IMG/VR virus record: IMGVR_UViG_3300036774_000039
Span: 1 to 61,028 of that record
Source of the DNA: a virus
DNA length: 61,028 nt
Strand: one strand, 5' to 3'
Below, piece by piece: positions 7,910 through 14,806 of this stretch. The notes under the pieces are model-generated. The model searched no databases and was not told where the DNA came from. It was given only the letters and a program-made list of their open reading frames with translations. Each line of letters starts with the position of its first letter. The stretch's first letter is position 1. The position numbers were made by a program, and so were the translations under genes.

Positions 7910-8073
7910 GAGTCTACCGCATATTCGCCGGCATACCGTGGCCCTACAAGGCCAAGAAGAAAGGGCTCCAGGTATTCATCGGGAGTATATTCCGACAGCC
8001 GGATCGCCCTGCGTCGTTTGACGGTGAGAAGTGGTGGGTGCAGGGTGATGATGGAAGGTGGTACATCTATTGA
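7906..8073 (+). CDS. 55-aa hypothetical protein
   Basis: ATG 7906 overlaps the stop of the DUF1364-like gene (ATGA). The product is basic and aromatic with a WW/SH3-like strand pattern at the end (EKWWVQGDDGRWYIY). Its stop overlaps the next start. Coupling to both neighbours and in-operon location support it. Function unknown. Confidence 0.55.
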   Translation: MRVYRIFAGIPWPYKAKKKGLQVFIGSIFRQPDRPASFDGEKWWVQGDDGRWYIY

Positions 8074-8378
8074 ACCAGACCGACGCAACAACCCGTCAGA
8101 TCCTCGAGTGGCTCGAGTGGAATCATCACTACGCCCGGAGACACAACCAGATACCGGTCAGAGGCAGGAAACTCCCCGAGGAGAATCTCGGCATCGGCGA
8201 CATTGTGGGATGCACTCAGGATGGTCGCTACTTTGAAATCGAGGTAAAGACCGACCGCGACAGGCTCTCGGAGGCCCAGAAGAAGCACTCGATGGTTGTG
8301 CTGAAGCATCGCGGGGCGTATATCGTGGCAAAGACGTTCGACGATTTCCTGAAGCAGTCAAACCAACTGGAGGAATAA
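8070..8378 (+). CDS. VRR-NUC-like endonuclease
   Basis: A 102-aa protein with GIGDIVGCTQDGRYFEIEVK: D44 followed by E58-x-K60 is the PD-(D/E)XK signature of small VRR-NUC enzymes, and SEAQKKH follows as in that family. The fold cuts structured or flap DNA and often replaces Holliday-junction resolvases in phages. TTG 8070 overlaps the previous stop and is preceded by GGAAGGTGG; an in-frame GTG at 8058 would also work. Confidence 0.75.
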   Translation: MNQTDATTRQILEWLEWNHHYARRHNQIPVRGRKLPEENLGIGDIVGCTQDGRYFEIEVKTDRDRLSEAQKKHSMVVLKHRGAYIVAKTFDDFLKQSNQLEE

Positions 8379-8650
8379 TGCCCCACCGAATAACCGAGCG
8401 GGACGATACTCAGAACGGACGCATTCTTTTGAACCTGAAGGGCTATCTCCATTCGACCCGCGAGGGATGGGTCCCGATGCCTACCCTTGCGAAATCGGGA
8501 TCAGACAGCGATGACGGATTCTGTATGGTCCACTCCCGCATCGCCGATCTCCGGGCAGACGGATATGTCATCGAACAAAAGTCGGAGAGAGAGGGTCGGA
8601 AGACGAAGTCGTTTTACCGTCTCGTCGAGCGGGAAGAGGTGCCGGCGTGA
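8378..8650 (+). CDS. Winged-helix-like small protein
   Basis: A 90-aa protein. The order helix (RILLNLKGYL), WVPMPTLAK, helix (MVHSRIADLRADGYVIEQ) and a basic hairpin (REGRKTKSFYRL) is that of small winged-helix DNA-binding proteins found beside phage replication genes. It shares its first base with the last base of the VRR-NUC stop. The GTG start of the next gene overlaps its stop. Confidence 0.55.
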   Translation: MPHRITERDDTQNGRILLNLKGYLHSTREGWVPMPTLAKSGSDSDDGFCMVHSRIADLRADGYVIEQKSEREGRKTKSFYRLVEREEVPA

Positions 8651-8979
8651 AGAAGAAAGACGCCCCACGGTCGATCTGTAAGCATCCCAGGGCAAACGAG
8701 ATAGGGTTCCGGGCTTCAGACCGGTCGATCATCTGGTTCTGCCCCGACTGCCCAGAGGGTGTCCTTGCGAGAGAAGCGGTAGTCCGTGTTAAAACTGGGG
8801 AGACGTCTCCAGGTCGCCGCGTCGACGCGGTCGAAACACGGCTACCCATATTTAACGAGAGGCTGAATGCGACCACTGAGATCAGTGGATCAGGGGAAAG
8901 CGCCACCGGGACAAGCTCCCCGGCGAAGGTCTCGCTCCCCCAGTCTCTCGAGTTCAACGCCGACGAATTGCCGTTTTAG
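8647..8979 (+). CDS. Zinc-ribbon-containing hypothetical protein
   Basis: A 110-aa protein from GTG 8647. A CKHP (about residue 11) and a WFCPDCPEG (about residue 30) could bind one zinc ion. The remainder is low-complexity serine/threonine-rich. It ends 5 bases before promoter P2, closing the first early operon. Function unknown. Confidence 0.55.
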   Translation: MKKKDAPRSICKHPRANEIGFRASDRSIIWFCPDCPEGVLAREAVVRVKTGETSPGRRVDAVETRLPIFNERLNATTEISGSGESATGTSSPAKVSLPQSLEFNADELPF

Positions 8980-8983
8980 GCTA

Positions 8984-9012
8984 TTGACTTTTTGTTGTAC
9001 GGGAGGTATATT
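8984..9012 (+). promoter_or_regulatory. Early promoter P2 (replication gene)
   Basis: TTGACT (8984-8989), 17-base spacer, TATATT (9007-9012). The CTATTGAC extension is shared with the other early promoters. Transcription should begin near 9018-9020, giving a leader of about 145 bases before the replication gene. Confidence 0.85.
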
Positions 9013-9017
9013 CGCAA

Positions 9018-9145
9018 TGTCGAAGTCGTGTGTGTGGCGTTTCCATCTAATCGTTAAAGATGGCCCGAATTCGGGAATCTAGGCGCGGTGGGAAACCACC
9101 AAAGTCTCCACACAGACTTTCGACACGCTTAGGTTTCCGAATTCG
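9018..9145 (+). ncRNA. Highly structured RNA leader with a three-way junction
   Basis: Between promoter P2 and the replication gene the transcript can form a 20-bp helix, 9066-9085 with 9126-9145. Three of its pairs are G-U wobbles, a pattern expected of RNA selected for structure. It encloses two perfect hairpins: GGTGG-GAAA-CCACC (9087-9100, a GNRA tetraloop) and AAAGTCT-CCACAC-AGACTTT (9101-9120). The 5' segment 9018-9037 is complementary to 9108-9125, so GTGTGG (9032-9037) can pair with the second loop as a pseudoknot or drive an alternative fold. The element ends 6 bases before the AAGGA ribosome-binding site. It could be a cis-regulator, a stable RNA, or part of a replication origin. 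A 21-codon reading frame at 9017 begins at the transcription start and is probably not translated. Confidence 0.75.
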
Positions 9146-9162
9146 TGCTTTAAGGACCCTCA

Positions 9163-9900
9163 ATGAAATGGTTTAAGCATATGGCAGACGCAAATCGAGA
9201 CGATAAAATCGTATCCATCCGGTCGAAATTCGGGATGTGGGGGATCGGGGTCTACTGGACCCTAGTGGAGAAGGCCGCCGAGCAGATGAAGGGAAAGATG
9301 CCGACGCCGGTCGCCGTTCTTTCGGTGAACGAAACGGTTTCGTTATGCAAATGTAAGCGGAACAAACTCGTTTCATTCCTGTTTGCTTTGCAGAAGCAAC
9401 GCGGAATCAAATACGAACTGAATGGGGACATACTGAAGATCGAAATCAAAAAACTATTGGAAATAAAGGATAACTATCTATCTGACTTGGAAGAAACTTC
9501 CAAGCGACTTCCAATCAAAGAAGTAGAAGAAGAAGTAGAAGTAGATAAAGAAAGAGATAGGGAGGTTTCAGAGGCCATAATCATCCCCCTGCAGATGCCA
9601 CCCACCCTTACCGCAGTCGATGGATTCCAGGAGGTCTGGATGGAGTGGGAAGCCGAGAGGAGGCTGAAGAAGAAACCCCTCACCGACCGGGCCCGGAAGA
9701 TGCAATGGAAATTCCTGATGACAACCCCGAACCCGAAAGCAGTAGTCGAGGCATCAATCCAAAACGGCTGGCAAGGATTATTTCCCCTGAAGGAGCAAAA
9801 TGGAAAAGGTAACGGAGCGGTTAATCGTCAAAACGCTCGAGAAGTCTTCGATGCCGATACACTCAAACGACTCATTGAGCGTACTCCCCCCTCCTCCTAA
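9163..9900 (+). CDS. Phage replication initiator-like protein (DUF4373/DnaD-type)
   Basis: A 245-aa protein. The N-terminus (MKWFKHMADANRDDKI, FGMWGIGVYWTLVEKAAEQM) is the winged-helix domain of the Lin1244/DUF4373 family found in phage replication initiators and DnaD-like loaders. An acidic linker lies at about 118-138 (VEEEVEVDKERDREV), and the C-terminal part (FQEVWMEWEAERR, KKKPLTDRARKMQWKFL) resembles the region that contacts helicase or origin DNA. ATG 9163 has AAGGA at 9152-9156. In many phages the origin lies within or beside this gene. It is expressed from P2 through the structured leader. Confidence 0.8.
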   Translation: MKWFKHMADANRDDKIVSIRSKFGMWGIGVYWTLVEKAAEQMKGKMPTPVAVLSVNETVSLCKCKRNKLVSFLFALQKQRGIKYELNGDILKIEIKKLLEIKDNYLSDLEETSKRLPIKEVEEEVEVDKERDREVSEAIIIPLQMPPTLTAVDGFQEVWMEWEAERRLKKKPLTDRARKMQWKFLMTTPNPKAVVEASIQNGWQGLFPLKEQNGKGNGAVNRQNAREVFDADTLKRLIERTPPSS

Positions 9901-10249
9901 CCAAGAGAAAGCGCTTGCGATCTATCGGGTCATCCTCGAGGTGGAGGCGACGAAACAGATAACGCCACCGCTAACCGATCAGCAACGGGAGGTTCTGATG
10001 CGCCTCCTGAATGACACCGGATTGCCAGTCGCAGAGATCGCCAAGATTGGACGCAAGGTTATCGAGAAAACGACCTACGGGAACATCGCATGGGAACACT
10101 GGAGAGTGGAGATCGAGGCGAGGCCGAAGGACAGGATGCCGGCGAGGGAGCCCGACCGCTTCTGCCTGGACTGCGACAAGAACCACAAGTGGGACGAGCT
10201 CTGCCCGATCGTCGAGGCCGAGGTGAAAGCGCTGCCGAAGGGCAGATGA
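9800..10249 (+). CDS. Hypothetical protein overlapping the replication gene
   Basis: A 149-aa protein that begins 101 bases before the end of the replication gene, in another frame. AAGGAG lies 4 bases before ATG 9800, which argues for this start rather than the in-frame ATG at 9851. A central helical region (TPPLTDQQREVLMRLLNDTG) is followed by a C-terminal CLDCDKNHKWDELC cluster that could bind zinc. The position suggests a replication accessory role such as a helicase-loader partner, but no homology is recognised. Confidence 0.6.
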   Translation: MEKVTERLIVKTLEKSSMPIHSNDSLSVLPPPPNQEKALAIYRVILEVEATKQITPPLTDQQREVLMRLLNDTGLPVAEIAKIGRKVIEKTTYGNIAWEHWRVEIEARPKDRMPAREPDRFCLDCDKNHKWDELCPIVEAEVKALPKGR

Positions 10250-10335
10250 ACCTATTCGACCAGAAGATGCCAGCGAAACCAGGAGATCCGTATGGACCAG
10301 AATTCCCAGAATACTACAACCAACTCCCCTTTTGA
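10246..10335 (+). CDS. 29-aa peptide
   Basis: The ATG overlaps the previous stop (ATGA) and encodes MNLFDQKMPAKPGDPYGPEF and ten further residues. Its last 44 bases overlap the next gene in another frame. Coupling and context support translation, but the peptide is short and rich in proline; it may only carry ribosomes to the next gene. Confidence 0.4.
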   Translation: MNLFDQKMPAKPGDPYGPEFPEYYNQLPF

Positions 10336-10480
10336 AACACTCTCAGTTTTCGACCTAGCGATTCTACGCAAGATGTGTGTTGATTCAGGAACGCCGAGCG
10401 ATATAGAGTTTATCAAGAGGATCGACCTTGAACTCCGGTATCGAGAGAGCCCAGAACGAAGGCCCAAGGTGAAACCATGA
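10292..10480 (+). CDS. 62-aa hypothetical protein
   Basis: ATG 10292 has AGGAG six bases upstream. The first 12 residues are rich in N, Q, S and T, then come two predicted helices (VFDLAILRKMCVDSG, IEFIKRIDLELRYRE). The stop overlaps the next start. Function unknown. Confidence 0.55.
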   Translation: MDQNSQNTTTNSPFETLSVFDLAILRKMCVDSGTPSDIEFIKRIDLELRYRESPERRPKVKP

Positions 10481-10845
10481 TAACAGCGATCGCCATTTTC
10501 CTTGTCATTGTTCTCGTCCACGGATTTTATCGCGTCGGGTGGAAATCCGGCTTCAGGGCAACATACAGAGTCAGGGTTCCAGTGATCGTGAGGATGGAGA
10601 GAGCCGAGAGGCATGTTAAGGTGTGCGCGGAGGTACGGATGGCGTCAGAGAATTTTGCCCGGTTCGCCAAACCAGAGGAGCGATATGAGTGGATTGAACG
10701 CGAGCTTCTCCGTCATATAATGATTCAGGCAAAAGATTTTGTGCTTGTGGAGGAGAAGCCCAACACCCGAGAGCAGGAATACCGCAGTGGGCTTGAAAGG
10801 GTATACAGGGGGACGTTACGAGTGATCCCGCCTATTAAAACATGA
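10477..10845 (+). CDS. Membrane-anchored hypothetical protein
   Basis: A 122-aa protein with an N-terminal hydrophobic helix (MITAIAIFLVIVLVHGFY) followed by a basic, mainly soluble domain. It ends the P2 operon, 24 bases before promoter P3. No domain recognised. Confidence 0.6.
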   Translation: MITAIAIFLVIVLVHGFYRVGWKSGFRATYRVRVPVIVRMERAERHVKVCAEVRMASENFARFAKPEERYEWIERELLRHIMIQAKDFVLVEEKPNTREQEYRSGLERVYRGTLRVIPPIKT

Positions 10846-10869
10846 CTCGAAATATATTTCTCTCCCCTA

Positions 10870-10898
10870 TTGACAAAGGCGTCTGAGTGTGTTATCTT
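10870..10898 (+). promoter_or_regulatory. Early promoter P3
   Basis: TTGACA (10870-10875), 17-base spacer, TATCTT (10893-10898). It shares CCCTATTGACAA with the leftward promoter and TTGTGTG after the -10 box with P1. Confidence 0.88.
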
Positions 10899-10927
10899 GT
10901 GTGTGCCGATAAAAGAAAGGGAAAACC

Positions 10928-11215
10928 GTGAGCAAACTCACCGATTACCTGAAGTTGAAATTCTCCCCCGATGGGAACAATCCCACCAAGGCAAAGCAAC
11001 GCCGGAAGCAGTCCCGGTTCGACCGTCTCCTCCACAAAGACTCCGTCGCCGGGAAGATGTACCCCGCGCATCTCCATCACATCGTTGCCGAGGTGAAGCC
11101 CTGTCCGGAGCGCACCGAGTTTATCACCCGGAAAAAGAAGGAAGATCCTTATCGTCCAGGATGGGCAAAGAAGCGCGATCGCCGGCGTCTCGAGAGACTG
11201 GGAGGTGTGCGATGA
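10928..11215 (+). CDS. Basic hypothetical protein
   Basis: A 95-aa, strongly basic protein from GTG 10928 (AAAGGGAAA upstream), first gene after P3. About a third of the residues are K, R or H, with clusters such as KAKQRRKQSRFDR and KKRDRRRLERLGG, suggesting nucleic-acid binding. The next gene overlaps its stop. Confidence 0.6.
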   Translation: MSKLTDYLKLKFSPDGNNPTKAKQRRKQSRFDRLLHKDSVAGKMYPAHLHHIVAEVKPCPERTEFITRKKKEDPYRPGWAKKRDRRRLERLGGVR

Positions 11216-11571
11216 GTGATATTACATATCGAGAGGATTTCCCAAGTGGCCCCGATTTGGCATTTCGGGTTGCGGTGGAAGAATTCAAAGACGCGATCAA
11301 CAACTGCGCCCAGCCGACCCTTTGCACCGGCAGCGACCAACTGCAGGGCCTCTCGCCCGAAGACATCATCGAAGTCGTTCACCGTCACGTCCAGGGCCTC
11401 CTCAAAGGCCAACTGCAGTTATTCGCCGAGGCGAACCAACAAATGATGCGCGAAGCGTGGGACGCGGCCGTAATCTGGATGCACCAGAACGGCGGGATGA
11501 TCCTCACCCCCGAGCATACCCAGAGAGCCTTTCTGGAATTCCTGAAGTCGAAGATAGGAGCGAGAGCATGA
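11212..11571 (+). CDS. Hypothetical helical protein
   Basis: A 119-aa protein; ATG 11212 overlaps the previous stop. It appears mostly helical and amphipathic, with LSPEDIIEVVHRHVQGLLKG in the middle. No motif recognised. Coupled to a small zinc-ribbon gene downstream. Confidence 0.6.
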   Translation: MSDITYREDFPSGPDLAFRVAVEEFKDAINNCAQPTLCTGSDQLQGLSPEDIIEVVHRHVQGLLKGQLQLFAEANQQMMREAWDAAVIWMHQNGGMILTPEHTQRAFLEFLKSKIGARA

Positions 11572-11789
11572 GAGTATCCGACTGCTGTAACGCGCCACCC
11601 CGCATGATTGGGAACTGGGACAACGACACCGAGACGTTCGGCATCTGCGGCGAATGTGGCGATCACTGTGAGTATATCGAGCAAGACGAGCCCGAGGAGG
11701 AGCCGAAGGGAAGAGACGAGGATCTGAAGCGCATATCCATCGGAGAGGAAATCTCCGCAATCAACAATTCCCCATTCATCAGGAGGTAG
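11568..11789 (+). CDS. Small zinc-ribbon protein
   Basis: A 73-aa protein beginning MRVSDCCNAPPRMIG, then GICGECGDHCEYIE: the CC...CxxCxxxC arrangement is a one-zinc ribbon widespread in phages. The C-terminal half is acidic. ATG 11568 overlaps the previous stop. Confidence 0.6.
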   Translation: MRVSDCCNAPPRMIGNWDNDTETFGICGECGDHCEYIEQDEPEEEPKGRDEDLKRISIGEEISAINNSPFIRR

Positions 11790-11791
11790 AT

Positions 11792-12349
11792 ATGAAGTCC
11801 ATCGTGGAAGAACTGGAACTGGTTCCCGTTGTGAGCGAAACGAAGACTCTCCGGGAAACCGCTGGCCCCTCATACCTGGAGAGGGCGAGGGCGCTCGGCT
11901 TTACCGCCGTTGCGACGATCCTCGGCGACAAGGAAGACAAGCGCCACCCCCTGCCGTACCCCGAGATAACGAAGGACGCGATCGGCAAACTCCTCTCGAA
12001 GAGGCTGAACGAGATGCTTCAGGAGGAGGTCGGGAAATTCCACAGCAACTATTTCTACGAGCCGAAGGATGGGAGTGCGCCGGCGAAATTCCATTGCTCG
12101 GGGCCCTATCCGAACGTCGACTGGATCGAGACGCCGACTGAGAAATATCAGGGCATACCCCCGAGCCACGTCCTCTCGGCGTTTGAACGCGCCAAGGAGA
12201 CCGGGATCTTCGAGAAGTTTGCGATCGTGACGGTCGAGAAGGTTCAGGACCCGCTTCTTATCGGCATCACCAAGGATGACCGGCGCGGTCTCATCGACCA
12301 CTGGGATTCAGACATCGACCTGGACGAAGTCATCGGCCTCACGGAGTAG
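11792..12349 (+). CDS. Hypothetical protein
   Basis: A 185-aa protein with AGGAGG upstream of ATG 11792. No recognised domain. The middle (EMLQEEVGKFHSNYFYEPKDG) looks helical and the C-terminus is acidic (HWDSDIDLDEVIGL). Second-to-last gene of the P3 operon. Confidence 0.6.
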   Translation: MKSIVEELELVPVVSETKTLRETAGPSYLERARALGFTAVATILGDKEDKRHPLPYPEITKDAIGKLLSKRLNEMLQEEVGKFHSNYFYEPKDGSAPAKFHCSGPYPNVDWIETPTEKYQGIPPSHVLSAFERAKETGIFEKFAIVTVEKVQDPLLIGITKDDRRGLIDHWDSDIDLDEVIGLTE

Positions 12350-12351
12350 CC

Positions 12352-12639
12352 ATGCGATCACACCTCCCAGCACCTTATTACCATCCGAACCCTCTCGAGA
12401 AGCCGGCGAACTACTTTACGACATGGGATCTCCAGACCCCGGACGGGAAAATTACCACCGTCTACACGGAAAAGTACATTCTCGTCGGCGAACCGATCAG
12501 GACTCGCGGGACGCGCTACACGGTTATCTACGTGGGGAAGCATCCCGGCAGGAAGTCGAACATCGTCATCCTGAAGCACACTCTCCGGGATAAGGTGATG
12601 ACGTGGTGGTGGTCGGTCAAACAACGACTCAATAACTGA
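12352..12639 (+). CDS. Hypothetical protein
   Basis: A 95-aa protein rich in beta-strand-forming residues (ITTVYTEKYILVG, TRYTVIYVGKHPG), ending MTWWWSVKQRLNN. Last gene before the terminator at 12690. Unknown function. Confidence 0.6.
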   Translation: MRSHLPAPYYHPNPLEKPANYFTTWDLQTPDGKITTVYTEKYILVGEPIRTRGTRYTVIYVGKHPGRKSNIVILKHTLRDKVMTWWWSVKQRLNN

Positions 12640-12689
12640 AAGCGAGGTGGTGCTATCTAAGCGACGCACTCTGCATTGGAGAGAGCAAG

Positions 12690-12730
12690 CCCCGCCCGAG
12701 ACCCCTTCCAAGCGGTCGGGCGGGGTTTTT
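12690..12730 (+). terminator. Intrinsic terminator of the P3 operon
   Basis: A 10-bp GC stem, CCCCGCCCGA (12690-12699) with TCGGGCGGGG (12716-12725), followed at once by TTTTT (12726-12730). The 16-base loop can itself pair GACC with GGTC. A classical rho-independent terminator. Confidence 0.92.
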
Positions 12731-12747
12731 ACCCACAAAGGAAACCG

Positions 12748-13200
12748 ATGAACATCCGAAACTATACGTCGACCGTCTCCGTTGACCGGAGCATCTCTCT
12801 GATCGAGCGATGCCTTGTGTCTGCAGGGGCCTCTCATATCGCCAAGGCATACGACCAGGCGGGACACACCAAGGCGATCCTCTTCCAGATGGAGGTCAAC
12901 GGTCAGCAACTCACCTTCAAACTCCCGGCCCGATGGGAAAAAGTCTTCGAGAAGATGTGGAAACAGGTGAAGCGACCGCGCCGGGAGACAAAAGACAAGC
13001 TCACCGAACAGGCGCAGAAGACCGCCTGGAAACTCCTCTACGATCAGATTTCCGTCCAGACGTCGAATATCCTGATCGAGCAGCAGGACGCGGTCGAGGC
13101 GTTCTTCCCGTATCTCTACGATGGGAGGCGCGACAAGACCGTCTACGAGATCGCCAAGGGCAATGGATTCAAGCAACTGACCGCAGGGGCAAAGGAATGA
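12748..13200 (+). CDS. Hypothetical protein
   Basis: A 150-aa protein. ATG 12748 (AAAGGAA upstream) is used rather than an in-frame ATG at 12676 that would lie before the terminator. A strand-rich N-terminus (MNIRNYTSTVSVDRSISLIE) precedes a basic helical region (VKRPRRETKDKLTEQAQ). It resembles small phage proteins seen near DNA-modification genes, without a known function. Confidence 0.6.
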   Translation: MNIRNYTSTVSVDRSISLIERCLVSAGASHIAKAYDQAGHTKAILFQMEVNGQQLTFKLPARWEKVFEKMWKQVKRPRRETKDKLTEQAQKTAWKLLYDQISVQTSNILIEQQDAVEAFFPYLYDGRRDKTVYEIAKGNGFKQLTAGAKE

Positions 13201-13466
13201 TCTGGCAAGCGTCGGTCTATTTCTCGTTCGACGATACCGAGCGGGACTGCGAGGTGGAATTCACCCCCGTCAAGGCTACCCGCGATACGTGGGGTTATGC
13301 CGGTGGGGAACCTGGTGAGCCGGCGCACGTAGAAGACATCCACGTTCTCGTCAGCGGGAAAGACGTGACCAATCTCCTCACCCAGCCAGAACTCAACGCC
13401 CTCGAGGATCGGTGCATCAATTACGCAGAGGGATACGGTGAGCCCGATCCAGACGTTGAAGGATGA
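13197..13466 (+). CDS. Hypothetical beta-rich protein
   Basis: An 89-aa protein; ATG 13197 sits in the previous stop, with AAAGGA just upstream. The pattern ASVYFSFDDTERDCEVEFTP with DIHVLVSGKDVTNLL suggests a small beta domain. Acidic overall. It overlaps the methyltransferase start by 4 bases. Confidence 0.6.
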   Translation: MIWQASVYFSFDDTERDCEVEFTPVKATRDTWGYAGGEPGEPAHVEDIHVLVSGKDVTNLLTQPELNALEDRCINYAEGYGEPDPDVEG

Positions 13467-14806
13467 ACCATCTCGATCTCTTCAGCGGTATCGGAGGCTT
13501 CTCTCTCGCTGCCGATTGGGTGTGGGGTGAAGAACACAAGATTGTCGCGTTCGTCGAATGGGACGAGTTTTGTCAGAAGGTTCTACGCAAGCACTGGCCT
13601 GGAGTCCCGATCTATGGCGACATAGGAGGAATAGAGTGGAACGGATTTGCCCTTGTTGCAAGAGAAGACCAAAGGTCGCAGGAATCGCCTACTGCCGAGA
13701 ATGCGCGACCCTCCAATCTACGCGATGGCGTCAAGAAAATAGAGAGCGACATCGGAAGTCCCAGCGCGAATGGTGCAGACGAAAGAAAGACGAAATCATC
13801 TCCCACTATGGGGGAAAGTGTGCCTGTTGTGGAGAGACAACAAGAGAATTTCTCACCATTGACCACAAGCACAATAACGGAAACGCCGAACGGAGAGCGT
13901 ATAAATCGCAAACATGGAAACTCGCCCTCCGACGAGGGTTGCCGAACGACTACCAAATCCTCTGCTATAACTGCAACAACGCAAGATCGCACCGGGGAAT
14001 ATGCCCACACGAAAACAAAAATTGACCTCCTTACAGGGGGATTTCCTTGCCAGCCTTTCAGTGTCGCAGGGAAAAAACTTGGGAGAGACGATCACCGCTG
14101 GCTCTGGCCGGAGATGCTACGAGTTATTCACGAATCTCGGCCCCGCTGGGTCCTGGCAGAGAACGTTCCTGGAATCCTTAACATCGAACAAGGCGTGGTA
14201 TTCGAGACTGTGTACTCCGATCTGGCGAGTGAAGGCTACGAAGTTTTCCCGCCGCTTGTACTTCCAGCTTGTGCCGTTGGTGCGCCGCACAGAAGGGACA
14301 GGGTGTGGATCGTTGCTCACCACACCCAACACGCAGGACTTTCGGGACACACCGGACGAACTGCGCCCCTCGAGAATAGCGACGGGCAGGAAAACCGACT
14401 ATCTCAGCCGGCAGATCGGGATGCTCAGAACACCCGACGCGCATATGGAGAGAGGCCCGAGATCCCCGGAGAACCTCCACGACCGGTACGTGGTGAGGAA
14501 GATGCCCCTCTGCCTGAACGACCAGTTAGCGATGCTCCCGACTCCCAAGGGGAGGGACTGGAAGGGGGAGACTCGGCGGGGCCCAGAGAATCCAGGCGAC
14601 GGTCTGCAGAACACCCTCTCAGCGGTGAGCGGGATCTCGAAGCAGGACCGTGGCGAGAAGAATGGATTGAGGTTGCAACCGAATTTTGTCGAGTGGATGC
14701 AAGGATTCCCGATAGGGTGGACCGACTTAAAAGCCTAGGGAACGCGATCGTTCCCCAGGTCGCCGAGGCGATTCTCCGGGCGATAAAAACCGCCGATGAA
14801 GTCTGA
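13463..14806 (+). CDS. DNA (cytosine-5) methyltransferase with internal insertion
   Basis: A 447-aa Dcm-type enzyme that methylates cytosine in host or phage DNA. Motif I is LDLFSGIGGFSLAA (4-17), motif IV GGFPCQPFS with catalytic C196, motif VI ENVPG (E233), motif VIII APHRRDRVWIVA (275-285) and motif X LKSLGNAIVPQVAEAIL (422-438). Motifs II/III and IV are normally close, but here about 125 residues of low-complexity S/T/E/K-rich sequence (about 60-186) intervene. That stretch is the out-of-frame reading of an inserted HNH gene. The target-recognition part (about 286-400) overlaps a third gene in another frame. The frame is open throughout and all motifs survive, so activity is possible but not assured. 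Confidence 0.85.
   Translation: MNHLDLFSGIGGFSLAADWVWGEEHKIVAFVEWDEFCQKVLRKHWPGVPIYGDIGGIEWNGFALVAREDQRSQESPTAENARPSNLRDGVKKIESDIGSPSANGADERKTKSSPTMGESVPVVERQQENFSPLTTSTITETPNGERINRKHGNSPSDEGCRTTTKSSAITATTQDRTGEYAHTKTKIDLLTGGFPCQPFSVAGKKLGRDDHRWLWPEMLRVIHESRPRWVLAENVPGILNIEQGVVFETVYSDLASEGYEVFPPLVLPACAVGAPHRRDRVWIVAHHTQHAGLSGHTGRTAPLENSDGQENRLSQPADRDAQNTRRAYGERPEIPGEPPRPVRGEEDAPLPERPVSDAPDSQGEGLEGGDSAGPRESRRRSAEHPLSGERDLEAGPWREEWIEVATEFCRVDARIPDRVDRLKSLGNAIVPQVAEAILRAIKTADEV
13636..14025 (+). CDS. HNH endonuclease nested inside the methyltransferase gene
   Basis: A 129-aa protein in a different frame from the methyltransferase that surrounds it. It has its own start signal: GGAGGA at 13625-13630 and GTG at 13636. 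An N-terminal zinc finger (CPCCKRRPKVAG, YCRECAT) is followed by a basic linker and the core KCACCGET, FLTIDHKHNNGN, YQILCYNCNNARSHRGICPH, a form common in free-standing phage HNH proteins. The stop lies at the junction with IDLLTGGFPCQ of the methyltransferase. The gene looks like a mobile endonuclease that entered without breaking the host frame. Confidence 0.8.
   Translation: MERICPCCKRRPKVAGIAYCRECATLQSTRWRQENRERHRKSQREWCRRKKDEIISHYGGKCACCGETTREFLTIDHKHNNGNAERRAYKSQTWKLALRRGLPNDYQILCYNCNNARSHRGICPHENKN
14001..14738 (+). CDS. Overprinted protein nested in the methyltransferase C-terminal half
   Basis: A 245-aa protein in the third frame, starting in the tail of the nested HNH gene and ending inside the methyltransferase. 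Conserved-looking pieces are SGRRCYELFTNLGPAGSW, RLYFQLVPLVRRTEGTG, LLTTPNTQDF, LPTPKGRDWKGE and FVEWMQGFPIGWTDL. I recall many phage and bacterial proteins with these signatures (YFQLVP, LPTP, FVEWxMGFPxGWT) overlapping dcm-like genes and labelled methylase or hypothetical; this is memory, not a search. It may act with the methyltransferase, for example in target recognition. GGGGA precedes ATG 14001. Confidence 0.65.
   Translation: MPTRKQKLTSLQGDFLASLSVSQGKNLGETITAGSGRRCYELFTNLGPAGSWQRTFLESLTSNKAWYSRLCTPIWRVKATKFSRRLYFQLVPLVRRTEGTGCGSLLTTPNTQDFRDTPDELRPSRIATGRKTDYLSRQIGMLRTPDAHMERGPRSPENLHDRYVVRKMPLCLNDQLAMLPTPKGRDWKGETRRGPENPGDGLQNTLSAVSGISKQDRGEKNGLRLQPNFVEWMQGFPIGWTDLKA

Noticed and set aside
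9017-9082. 21-codon gene directly after promoter P2
   Set aside because: Its ATG lies at or before the expected transcription start, has no ribosome-binding site, and the region is better explained as structured RNA.
13625-14025. Group I intron or intein in the methyltransferase
   Set aside because: The insert is under 400 bases, filled by an HNH frame in a different phase, with no intein splice motifs and no room for an intron ribozyme.
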